64,000 nucleotides of DNA from positions 13,447 to 77,446 of the forward strand of contig CAZWXD010000016.1 in assembly GCA_964638035.1 (NCBI GenBank), written 5' to 3'. This stretch comes from JAGGAG01 sp964638035 (GTDB lineage: Bacteria > Gemmatimonadota > Gemmatimonadetes > Gemmatimonadales > GWC2-71-9). Made by a program: the position numbers and the translations under genes. Positions 8,658 to 16,071 of this stretch are shown in pieces. Positions within the stretch are counted from its first letter, which is position 1, and each line of letters begins with the position of its first letter. The notes below the pieces were generated by a model. That model had not been told where the DNA came from, ran no database searches, and saw only the letters and a program-made list of their open reading frames with translations.

Positions 8658-11270
8658 TCACTCGCCGCGGATGACACCCTCCGCGCGTGCGCCGGTGAAC
8701 GCGGCGGCGCACACCTCCTGGATCGCCGCGGGCGTGACCGCACGGTAGCGCGCACCGGGATCCTCCATCTCCAGCAGGCCCTGGCCCGCCAGCCAGGCCT
8801 CCACGATCTCCCCCGCCACCGCCCCGGCAGCCTGGCGGCGCACCTCGGCCTGGCCTGCGAGGTAGTTGATCCCGCGCTGCAGTTCCGCCGGGGCAACCGG
8901 TGCTGTCGCAAAGCGACGCAACTCCTCGAGCATCGCCGCGCGCGCCTCGTCCTCGCGTGATGGGGCCGTGGCGATGTATGCCAGCATGGCGCCACCATCG
9001 CGTCGCGCCCATGATGCCCCCACCACCGTGTAGGCGAGCGAGCGCCTGTCCCGCAGGGCCTCGAAGAGCCGTCCGCCCAGGCCGCTCGCCACGGCGGTCC
9101 ACACCTCGGCGGCGGGTGCCAGCGGGTCACGCCGCGATGGCCCGGGGAACGCCATCGCGAATGCGCTCTGTGCCTTGGCGCGCTGTATCACGCGCTGCCA
9201 TCCCTCTGCCGGCGGCCTGACGCGTTGTGCCGCATGCCCCTGCGCCGCCCCTGCGGAGGGGACGTCGCCGAACACGCCCGCCAGCCTCGTCGCGGCATCC
9301 TCGGGATCGAGGTCACCCACCGCCACCAGGACGCCTCGCGTCCCGGTGAAGTGCGTCGCGTGCCATGAGCGCACGAGGTCCGGCGCCAGGTGCGGGATCG
9401 AGTCAGGAGTGCCGCCCAGCGGCACGCCATAGCCCGAGGCGCCGAAGGCAGCGGCCAGGGCCAGCTGGAAGGGATACCGGAACATGTCGTCGGTCACGAC
9501 ATGCGCCTCATCCAGCAACAAGCCGCGCTCCGCCAGGATATCCGCGTCGCGCAAGGCGGGCTCGAACGCCGTCACCCGGAGGAGCTGAGCCGCTGCCTCC
9601 AGGTTCTCGCCCAGCACCGGCAGGGAGAGCCCCGTCCAGTCGATCCCCGCACTGGCGCCGAGGGTCCCGCCCAGCCCCTCCGCCGCGAAGGCCAGCGCCC
9701 CCGCGTCGAGGGCACCAGCACCGCGCACCATCGTCCGCATCGCGAGCGAGGCCAGGCCGCCGTGCGCTGCCGGCTCGGCAGCGGTTCGCGGGACGTAGTA
9801 GCCGAGGAAGGCGGTCGGCACGCCCGTCTTCCGCCGCACCATCAGGTCGAGCCCTGCGAGCGGGACATGCAGCACGGACGCCGTGACCTTCCCACGCACC
9901 GCTCGCGGCGATGGTGGCGGCGGGAGGGCCGGACCGCCCGGGGGCGACACGTGCGACGGCCGCGCCGTGAACGCGCGCGCCAGTCGTTCAGCGGTCAGGT
10001 CGTCGCCCTCCCCTGCCGGGAGGTACAGCACGCCGCTCACGGCACCGGGAAGGAGGTAGCGCCGGGCCGCATCGCGAACGGCCGCGGTGTCGGTGCTGCC
10101 CAGGAGGTCGTACTCCTCATCCACCCACTCGAGTCGCCCCAGCGCTTCAGCGGAGGCCAGGGCCGACGCACGGCCCTCCATGGATTCCATGTGTCGCGCC
10201 CACCGGGCCTGCAGCAGCGTGCGGGCTCGCTGGAGGTCCCGGGCAGTCGGGCCGGCATCCGCCAGGCGCGCCACCGCCCCGGCAATGGCGGCAAGTGCCG
10301 TTTCGACCTTGCCGGGCTCGAGGTCGGCCGTGATGCTGAACACGCCCAGTTCCGCGGGCGAGTAGTTCGAGGCCCCGATGCCCGTGACGTGTCCCGGTTC
10401 GCGGAGGGCGCGGTAGAGCCAGCTCCCGCGGCCCGCCGTGAGGACGGCCGCCGCCAGGTCGAGTGCCACGGCATCCTCGTGCAGCGGGGGCACCGTGCGC
10501 CAGCCCAGCGCCAGGTCGGCCCGCGACACGTCACCCCGGAGCGTGCGCGCCCGGACCCCATCGTGCGGTGGCTCGACCGGCGAGAAGTCGTCAGCGCCAT
10601 CGGCAGCTTCCCACGTGCCATAGGTGCGGCGCAGCAGGGCCAGGGCCTCGTCCTCATCCACGTCGCCCACCACGGAGACGATGGTGCGACCGGGCACATA
10701 GCGGCTCTCGTAGTAGCCGCGCACGTCATCGCGCGTGTAGCCCGCCAGCTGGGACTCGGTGCCAATGCGCCAGCGGCGGATCCGGTGCTGGTCGAACATG
10801 AGCGCATGCAGGGTTTCCGCCGCCACGGCATCCGGCGTGTCGAGCTTCCGCTTTGCCTCCTGGATGATGACCTGGAGCTCGCGTGCCAGCTCCCCGGCGT
10901 CGAGGAGCGGGTGCCGCAGCGCATCCGCCTGCACGTCGACGGCCTCGCGCAGCGCCGACGCGGGCAGCACCACGAAATAGCTCGTGCGGTCGTAGGAGGT
11001 GGAGGCGTTGAGGTACCCGCCGGCGGCGCGCGTCTCCTGCGCAATCCGTCCCACGCCGCGCGTCGGCGTGCCCTTGAAGAACATGTGCTCGAGGACGTGC
11101 GAGATCCCGACCCAGTGGTCCGGCTCGTCGAAGAAGCCCGCCTTCACGTGCGTCACCACGGCCACGGCGGGCGCCGAGTCGTCGCGTTGCACCAGGAGGA
11201 TGAGGCCGTTGGGCAGGACATCGCGGCGGACCTGGCCGGTCCACTGGCGGATCGGTGGCGAGATGGTCAT
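8658..11270 (-). CDS. M16-family zinc metallopeptidase (two-domain)
   Basis: 870 residues, about the length of two fused M16 units. The N-terminal half has the inverted zinc site HVLEH (His58, Glu61, His62) and a third ligand Glu138 in IIQEAKRKLD, the spacing expected for M16. The second half keeps the fold but shows no HxxEH, as in inactive partner domains. Family roles include degradation of peptides and, for PqqF/PqqG, trimming of the PqqA peptide. No pqqF lies in the pqq cluster at 15.9-19.1 kb, so this gene is a candidate for that step, by inference. No signal peptide. The ATG at 11270 sits 6 nt after a TATCTT box without a ribosome site, so its mRNA may be leaderless. Confidence 0.92.
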   Translation of the reverse strand: MTISPPIRQWTGQVRRDVLPNGLILLVQRDDSAPAVAVVTHVKAGFFDEPDHWVGISHVLEHMFFKGTPTRGVGRIAQETRAAGGYLNASTSYDRTSYFVVLPASALREAVDVQADALRHPLLDAGELARELQVIIQEAKRKLDTPDAVAAETLHALMFDQHRIRRWRIGTESQLAGYTRDDVRGYYESRYVPGRTIVSVVGDVDEDEALALLRRTYGTWEAADGADDFSPVEPPHDGVRARTLRGDVSRADLALGWRTVPPLHEDAVALDLAAAVLTAGRGSWLYRALREPGHVTGIGASNYSPAELGVFSITADLEPGKVETALAAIAGAVARLADAGPTARDLQRARTLLQARWARHMESMEGRASALASAEALGRLEWVDEEYDLLGSTDTAAVRDAARRYLLPGAVSGVLYLPAGEGDDLTAERLARAFTARPSHVSPPGGPALPPPPSPRAVRGKVTASVLHVPLAGLDLMVRRKTGVPTAFLGYYVPRTAAEPAAHGGLASLAMRTMVRGAGALDAGALAFAAEGLGGTLGASAGIDWTGLSLPVLGENLEAAAQLLRVTAFEPALRDADILAERGLLLDEAHVVTDDMFRYPFQLALAAAFGASGYGVPLGGTPDSIPHLAPDLVRSWHATHFTGTRGVLVAVGDLDPEDAATRLAGVFGDVPSAGAAQGHAAQRVRPPAEGWQRVIQRAKAQSAFAMAFPGPSRRDPLAPAAEVWTAVASGLGGRLFEALRDRRSLAYTVVGASWARRDGGAMLAYIATAPSREDEARAAMLEELRRFATAPVAPAELQRGINYLAGQAEVRRQAAGAVAGEIVEAWLAGQGLLEMEDPGARYRAVTPAAIQEVCAAAFTGARAEGVIRGE

Positions 11271-11276
11271 GCGCGG

Positions 11277-11282
11277 AAGATA
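11277..11282 (-). promoter_or_regulatory. Candidate -10 box for leaderless start
   Basis: Minus-strand TATCTT ends 6 nt before the ATG of the M16 gene, and no purine-rich ribosome site intervenes. Transcription starting 6-8 nt past the box would begin at or next to the ATG. No good -35 is seen. Confidence 0.45.
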
Positions 11283-11292
11283 AGGCGAGGCC

Positions 11293-12411
11293 CTAGTGCA
11301 GGATTCGCACGACCCCCGCCTCGGCACTCCCGCGGATGAACGCCTCGGCGTCCGTCACCGGGATGACGACGCCGGTCTCGGCCCGGCCGCGCTGCGCAAG
11401 GCCCTGCATGTACTCGGCAACGGTGGCATCGGCCCACTCCGGCTCCGACGCCTTCATCTGCACCAGGATCTCGTCCCAGGACCCGCGAAGGCCGTGGCCC
11501 GCGAGGGTGGTCACATGGTGCGTGTCGCCACTTCCCGGACGGCGCTGCATCGCCTGCAGCTCGGTGAGCAGGGTGCCGAACAGCTCGAGCTGGTGCGGGT
11601 CGCGGATCGTGCCGTCGGGCTGCATGGCCTCGATTTCCGCGAGGAGCATGTCGATCGAGTCCGGGTCGCCCGCCACCTCGCCCAGGCGCTGGTACCACGG
11701 CGCCAGCTCGAGGTCGTCATCGGGAAGGCGGTACACCGTCTTCTTGAGTTCCACCGTGCGCCACAACCCCAGCTCATCGAAGTGGTCATCGGGCTCGGTG
11801 CGCTCGAAGTGGTGCAGCGCCGCCTCCGTCTCCCCGCGGTCGTAGAGCATGTTGCCGAGGTAGATGCGTGCCTCGGGATACCTGGGCTCCAGCTCCAGGG
11901 CCCGACGGATCCAGAAGAGCGCGCCGGCGTCGTTGCCCAGCCGGTGCGACGCGTAACCCATGCAGGCAGCCGCCTCGGGCGACTCGTTGTGCGCCGTCAC
12001 CGCCAGCTCGAAGTAGCGGTGCGCCTGCGCCAGCAGCCCCTCGCGGAAGCACGCCCGCCCCAGCTGCAGCATGAGCTCCAGGTCGTCCTGGAACCCGAGC
12101 GACACGATCCGGTCGTACGCGGCCAGTGCACCGGCACGGTCGCCGATCTTGAGCAGTGCCTCGCCCAGGCCGGCCAGTGCGTCCTCATTGTCGGGATCGA
12201 GTGCCACCGCAGTCTCGAAGCTCCGCCGGGCCCAGGCGTAGTCCTCGCGCGCGAGGTAGGCGTACGCCGTGCCGATATGGAGTTCCACCGCGTTGGGATA
12301 GAGTGCGAGTCCCTCACGAAGCCAGGCCAGCGCCTCGTCGTACCGTCCTTCGTTGTAGAGTTGATGAGCCTGTTCGTCGAATTCGTCGGAGCTGCGGAAT
12401 GCTTCCGACAT
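11293..12411 (-). CDS. TPR-repeat protein
   Basis: A 372-residue soluble protein with at least six TPR-like repeats in its first ~190 residues. Examples are AHQLYNEGRYDEALAWLREG, YAWARRSFETAVALDPDN and AGALFWIRRALELEPRY. There is no signal peptide. The C-terminal ~180 residues are not repeat-like and match nothing I recognise. ATG at 12411 is preceded by GGAGGG about 9 nt upstream and by a good promoter on this strand. It likely serves as a protein-interaction scaffold. It lies 22 nt from the M16 gene, which has its own -10 box. Confidence 0.88.
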   Translation of the reverse strand: MSEAFRSSDEFDEQAHQLYNEGRYDEALAWLREGLALYPNAVELHIGTAYAYLAREDYAWARRSFETAVALDPDNEDALAGLGEALLKIGDRAGALAAYDRIVSLGFQDDLELMLQLGRACFREGLLAQAHRYFELAVTAHNESPEAAACMGYASHRLGNDAGALFWIRRALELEPRYPEARIYLGNMLYDRGETEAALHHFERTEPDDHFDELGLWRTVELKKTVYRLPDDDLELAPWYQRLGEVAGDPDSIDMLLAEIEAMQPDGTIRDPHQLELFGTLLTELQAMQRRPGSGDTHHVTTLAGHGLRGSWDEILVQMKASEPEWADATVAEYMQGLAQRGRAETGVVIPVTDAEAFIRGSAEAGVVRILH

Positions 12412-12441
12412 CTGCGGGGGGCCCTCCGTACAGGTTGGTGT

Positions 12442-12470
12442 AAAATAGGACGCTTGCCGCCCACCGGCAA
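12442..12470 (-). promoter_or_regulatory. Sigma-70 promoter for the TPR gene
   Basis: On the minus strand, TTGCCG (12470-12465) and TATTTT (12447-12442) are separated by 17 bp, about 30 nt upstream of the ATG at 12411. A similar TATTTTA box lies about 30 nt upstream of pruA (21647-21652), but there without a recognisable -35. Confidence 0.65.
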
Positions 12471-12547
12471 GAGTTTGGGCCCGGTCTGTCTCGAAATTTA
12501 ACCCGATTGACCCCAACGGCTTGCACCGGTTCAGGGAGGCCCTTTCC

Positions 12548-12868
12548 GTGGAAGAGCCGCACGTTGAGGCGCTGGCCACCGCCCGCTGGCGAGTCGGGGC
12601 GGCGCTCTCGGCCGTGATGGTGGTGCGGTACTTCGGGTTCCTCGGCCTGGTGCCCTGGGGGCGCGGGATCATGGCACACCGCATGGCGCCCGGGATCACC
12701 GTTGGCATCGTGCTCGGGGCCTTCGTCATCGTGGCGTCGTGGCTCCTCACCTGGGTCTACGTGCGCTGGTGTGCGCAGCACCATGACGGCGAGGTGGATC
12801 GCCTGGCCTGGAGGCCATGGGAGCGGCGCGCGCACCTGGGGGCGGGCTCGGCCCCGGCGCAGCATTGA
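12548..12868 (+). CDS. DUF485-family small membrane protein
   Basis: A 106-residue protein with two membrane segments (VGAALSAVMVVRYFGFLGLV and a following ITVGIVLGAFVIVASWLLTW) and the charged YVRWCAQHHD tail typical of DUF485 (YjcH) proteins. In many bacteria YjcH accompanies the acetate permease ActP, which is absent here. GTG at 12548 has AGGGAGG eight bases upstream and is preferred over the in-frame TTG at 12521. The sensor kinase follows 35 nt later, so the three genes may form one transcript; a role in signal input is speculation. Confidence 0.8.
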   Translation: MEEPHVEALATARWRVGAALSAVMVVRYFGFLGLVPWGRGIMAHRMAPGITVGIVLGAFVIVASWLLTWVYVRWCAQHHDGEVDRLAWRPWERRAHLGAGSAPAQH

Positions 12869-12903
12869 CAAGGCCGCACCGGGCACCGAGCATCCGCTGA
12901 CGC

Positions 12904-14406
12904 ATGACCTTCCAGCAGAAACTCTTCCTCGGCTTCGGCATGATGGTCCTGCCGGTGATGCTGGTCGGCGCGCAGGCCATCCGGAGCAACGTGCTGGAGC
13001 GGAAGGCCCTCGAGGCACTGGGCCAGGGCCTGGCACGCAACCGGACGTACTCCGAGGTCGAGACCGCGATGTTCAACCAGGGCGAGGCGATCTGGCGTGC
13101 CTTGAGCGGCCTCGACCCGACGGCCCGGCGGGAGTTCGCCCTCCAGGGCGAGGTGGTGGACTACTGGTTCGCGCGGTGGACGGCGGAGCTGCAGCCGGAC
13201 GAGCAGGAGCTGTCCGAGGGCGTGCGGCGCATCGAGCAGGAGATTCGCGCGACCGCCGAGCGCGTCTTTGCGCTGCAGGATGCCGGCCGCCGCGAGGAGG
13301 CCTACGCCCTCGCCCACACCGAGCTGAAGGGCCGGCTCCTTCCTGCACTCACCGAGATGAACCACCAGGTCTACCGGCGCGCGCGCGAGTTCAGCGTATC
13401 CCGTGCGTTCGCCCGCGTGGCAGAGATCGTCAACACCGAGCGCAGGATCCTGACCTGGATCCTGCTCCTGGCCGCCGGCGCCGGGCTCACCGGGGCATGG
13501 CTCCTTTCGCGCAGCCTGGCCCGGCCGATCGCCGGGCTGCGCACCGCCATGGCGGACGTGGGGCGCGGCAGCCTCGACCGCCCCGTGGCGCCGCCCGGCA
13601 GTGACGAGTTCGGCGACCTGGCGCGGAGCTTTGCCCAGATGACGGAGCGGCTGCGTGACTCGCGCACCGAGCTCACCAGCGTGAACGCCGCCCTGGCGGC
13701 CAAGGTGGACCAGCTCGAGCGGACGCAGGCCCGCCTCGTCGAGTCGGAGAAGCTGGCTTCCGTGGGCCAGATGGCGGCCGGCGTGGCCCACGGCCTCCGC
13801 AATCCCCTGGCAAGCCTGCGCGCCTCGGCACAGCTCGCCCGCCGCCACCCCGAGAGCGCGGCCGCGCAGGAGGCGCTGGGTGCGATGATCACCGAGGTGG
13901 ACCGCCTCGATGCCCGGATCACGCACCTGCTCACCTTCTCCCGCCCGGCGCCGGTGCGTGCCACACGGGAGAGCGTGGCGCGACTGGTGGAGTCGCTCCT
14001 CCCGGCCCTGCGCCGGCTGGCTGCCGAGCGCCAGGTCCACGTCGAGGCTGACGTCGATCCCCGCGTGCCCGAGCGTAACCTCGACGCCCTCAAGGTCGAG
14101 CAGGCACTGCAGGAGCTGCTCGCGAACGCCCTCGACGCGATGCCCGGGGGCGGCACGCTCAGGGTGTCGGTGCGGCAGGACGGCGCCGGCACCCAGGTGG
14201 CCATCACGGACACCGGCCGGGGGATCCCCCCGGACGCAATGCCGCGCATCTTCGACCTGTTCTTCACCACGCGCCCTGAGGGCACCGGCCTCGGGCTCGC
14301 CATCGCACGGCGGTTCATCGAGCAGGCGGGCGGACGCATCACGGTGGAGAGCACCGTGGGCGAGGGCACGACCGTGCGCATCGCGTTCGCGCAGGGGGAG
14401 GCATGA
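12904..14406 (+). CDS. Two-component sensor histidine kinase
   Basis: A 500-residue membrane kinase. It has TM1 at about residues 8-26, a helical periplasmic sensor of ~155 residues, TM2 at about 181-203, and a HAMP domain. After a coiled coil comes the HisKA domain with the phospho-accepting His296 (GVAHGLRNPLASL). The HATPase domain has N-box Asn408 (ELLANALDAM), DTGRGIP and GTGLGLA. This is the NtrB/AtoS-like layout often paired with sigma-54 activators. It overlaps the response regulator by 4 nt (ATGA), so the pair is translationally coupled. The input signal is unknown; all catalytic motifs are intact. Confidence 0.95.
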   Translation: MTFQQKLFLGFGMMVLPVMLVGAQAIRSNVLERKALEALGQGLARNRTYSEVETAMFNQGEAIWRALSGLDPTARREFALQGEVVDYWFARWTAELQPDEQELSEGVRRIEQEIRATAERVFALQDAGRREEAYALAHTELKGRLLPALTEMNHQVYRRAREFSVSRAFARVAEIVNTERRILTWILLLAAGAGLTGAWLLSRSLARPIAGLRTAMADVGRGSLDRPVAPPGSDEFGDLARSFAQMTERLRDSRTELTSVNAALAAKVDQLERTQARLVESEKLASVGQMAAGVAHGLRNPLASLRASAQLARRHPESAAAQEALGAMITEVDRLDARITHLLTFSRPAPVRATRESVARLVESLLPALRRLAAERQVHVEADVDPRVPERNLDALKVEQALQELLANALDAMPGGGTLRVSVRQDGAGTQVAITDTGRGIPPDAMPRIFDLFFTTRPEGTGLGLAIARRFIEQAGGRITVESTVGEGTTVRIAFAQGEA

Positions 14407-15770
14407 CCGGGCTCGGCACCGTGCTGGTGGTGGACGACGAGCGCACGCTGGCACGCTCCATCAAGGGCTACCTCGACGAGGCGGGCTACGACACGACCGT
14501 GGCCCACGACGCCGAGGCAGCACTGTCCCTCCTGGACCGGCTCCGGCCCGACGTGGTCTTCACCGACGTCCAGCTGCCGGGCATGAACGGGATCGAGTTC
14601 CTGCGCAAGGTGCAGGAATTCGATCCCTCGATCGCGGTGTGCGTGATGACGGCGTTCGGCACCATCGAGGGCGCCGTCGAGGCGGTGAAGCTCGGCGCCT
14701 TCAACTACCTCAAGAAGCCGGTGGACCTGGACGAGATGCAGCTGATTGCCTCCCGGGCGCGCGAGCACTCACGGCTCCGCCACGAGCTGTCGTGGTACCG
14801 GAAGAAAGCCGCCGCCGACACCCCCGTCGCCGGCGTGGTGGGGCGCTCCCCCGCCATGCGGGCCGTGCTCGAACGGGCGCTCCAGGTGGCTGCCCTCGAC
14901 GAGACACCGCCGGTCCTCATCACCGGCGAGACGGGAACCGGCAAGGGCCTGGTGGCGCGCACCATCCACACCGCGGGCCCGCGGGCGACCCGCCCCTTCA
15001 TCGACGTGAACTGCACCGCGCTCCCCGCCAACCTCATGGAGGCGGAACTCTTCGGCTACGAGCGCGGCGCCTTCACCGATGCCAAGGAGTCGAAGCTGGG
15101 CCTGTTCGAGGCCGCCGAGGGCGGGTTCCTCTTCCTGGACGAGATCGGCGACCTTGAGCTGGCACTGCAGGGCAAGCTCCTCCGTGCCATCGAGGATCGC
15201 ACCGTGCGGCGCGTCGGAGGCATCCGCGACCGCAAGATCGACGTGCGCATCCTCGCCGCCACCAACCGCGACCTGGAACGCGATGCCCAGCACGACCGCT
15301 TCCGGAAGGATCTCTACTTCCGGCTGGCCGTGATCCTGCTGCGCCTTCCCCCGCTCCGGGAACGCGGGGAGGACATCCTCCTCCTGGCCGACCACTTCAT
15401 CCGTGTGTTCTCGGTGAAGTACGGCAGGCAGGTCACGTCCATCACCGACGCCGCCCGCCACGACCTCATGACCTACCCCTGGCCCGGCAACGTGCGCGAG
15501 CTGAGCCATGTCATCGAGCGCGCTGTCCTCTGGAGCCAGGGGCCTGAACTCGACGCAGAGCACCTGTCCCTCGTCATGCCGGAGGACGGGATCACCGCGG
15601 CGGTGGGTGCCCCCGGGCCGGCGGCGTTCGACCTGGGCGGGTTCGAGCGCGCGCTGATCGAGCGCGCCATGACCGAGGCCCAGGGCAACCAGACCAGGGC
15701 AGCGCAGCTCCTCGGCATTACCCGCGACACGCTGCGCTATCGCCTGAAGAAGTTCGGACTGGGTGGGTGA
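14403..15770 (+). CDS. NtrC-family sigma-54-dependent response regulator
   Basis: 455 residues. The receiver domain has the acidic pair Asp11-Asp12, phospho-acceptor Asp55 (VVFTDVQLPGMNG), Thr83 and Lys105. The AAA+ domain has Walker A GETGTGKG (175-182), Walker B FLFLDE (242-247) and the sigma-54 contact loop GAFTDA (222-227), where the usual motif is GAFTGA. The C-terminal Fis-type helix-turn-helix ends QTRAAQLLGITRDTLRYRLKKFG. It should activate sigma-54 promoters when phosphorylated by the kinase encoded just upstream. The stop codon lies inside the first of two tandem dyads, and a sigma-54-type promoter for pqqA follows, so the PQQ operon is the likeliest target. Confidence 0.95.
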   Translation: MTGLGTVLVVDDERTLARSIKGYLDEAGYDTTVAHDAEAALSLLDRLRPDVVFTDVQLPGMNGIEFLRKVQEFDPSIAVCVMTAFGTIEGAVEAVKLGAFNYLKKPVDLDEMQLIASRAREHSRLRHELSWYRKKAAADTPVAGVVGRSPAMRAVLERALQVAALDETPPVLITGETGTGKGLVARTIHTAGPRATRPFIDVNCTALPANLMEAELFGYERGAFTDAKESKLGLFEAAEGGFLFLDEIGDLELALQGKLLRAIEDRTVRRVGGIRDRKIDVRILAATNRDLERDAQHDRFRKDLYFRLAVILLRLPPLRERGEDILLLADHFIRVFSVKYGRQVTSITDAARHDLMTYPWPGNVRELSHVIERAVLWSQGPELDAEHLSLVMPEDGITAAVGAPGPAAFDLGGFERALIERAMTEAQGNQTRAAQLLGITRDTLRYRLKKFGLGG

Positions 15771-15804
15771 GATCACACAACTGGGTGGGTGACCTCACCC
15801 ACCC
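15761..15804 (+). promoter_or_regulatory. Tandem 22-bp dyads, candidate enhancer (UAS)
   Basis: The half-site GGGTGGGTGA occurs at 15761-15770 and again at 15783-15792. At 15795-15804 its exact complement TCACCCACCC follows, making a perfect 22-bp dyad (15783-15804). After the first copy, TCACACAACT (15773-15782) matches the complement at 7 of 10 bases, giving an imperfect dyad abutting the perfect one. The block lies roughly 97-140 bp upstream of the start predicted for the -24/-12 promoter, where enhancer-binding activators normally bind. The perfect dyad could alternatively act as a U-poor terminator for the regulator gene. Confidence 0.6.
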
Positions 15805-15874
15805 GCGCCCGACCCATACCCGTCATCCCACCGCCATCTCCGCCCGCACCATGCACTTGCGATTGCCCACGTCG

Positions 15875-15890
15875 GGGCACGCACCGTGCA
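15875..15890 (+). promoter_or_regulatory. Sigma-54-type -24/-12 promoter for pqqA
   Basis: GGGCACG, four bases, then GTGCA fits the sigma-54 consensus (TGGCACG, four bases, TTGCA) with two mismatches, both outside the invariant GG (15876-15877) and GC (15888-15889). Spacing is exact. Transcription would start near 15901, about 39 nt before pqqA. The adjacent gene encodes an NtrC-type activator and tandem dyads lie upstream. Confidence 0.65.
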
Positions 15891-15939
15891 ATTGAGCCGC
15901 CCGTCGGTTCACCCTTCCACTGCAAACCGGGAGTACGAC

Positions 15940-16014
15940 ATGCGCTGGACCAAGCCCGAGGCCGAGATCGTTGCGGTCACGATGGAAGTCACCGCCTACG
16001 TTGCCACCCTGTAG
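15940..16014 (+). CDS. pqqA: PqqA, PQQ precursor peptide
   Basis: A 24-residue gene: M R W T K P E A E I V A V, then T M E V T A Y V A T L. It carries the invariant Glu16 and Tyr20 in ExxxY (EVTAY), the two residues that PqqE joins and that become the PQQ skeleton. The WTKP start is also typical. A GGGAG ribosome site lies 6 nt before the ATG. It is followed by a strong hairpin and then pqqBCDE. It is the first gene after the sigma-54-type promoter. Confidence 0.95.
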   Translation: MRWTKPEAEIVAVTMEVTAYVATL

Positions 16015-16030
16015 GACGCGGGACTGACAC

Positions 16031-16065
16031 CGAGGGGCTCGCGAAAGCGAGCCCCTCGTCTTTCC
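16031..16065 (+). terminator. Hairpin between pqqA and pqqB (partial terminator)
   Basis: A perfect 12-bp stem (arm CGAGGGGCTCGC, 16031-16042 with 16047-16058) is capped by a GAAA tetraloop and followed by TCTTTCCC. It lies 16 nt after the pqqA stop and 13 nt before the pqqB start. The short, interrupted U-tract suggests partial termination, and the stem may also protect the pqqA mRNA. Either would give more PqqA than PqqBCDE. Confidence 0.75.
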
Positions 16066-16071
16066 CATCCC

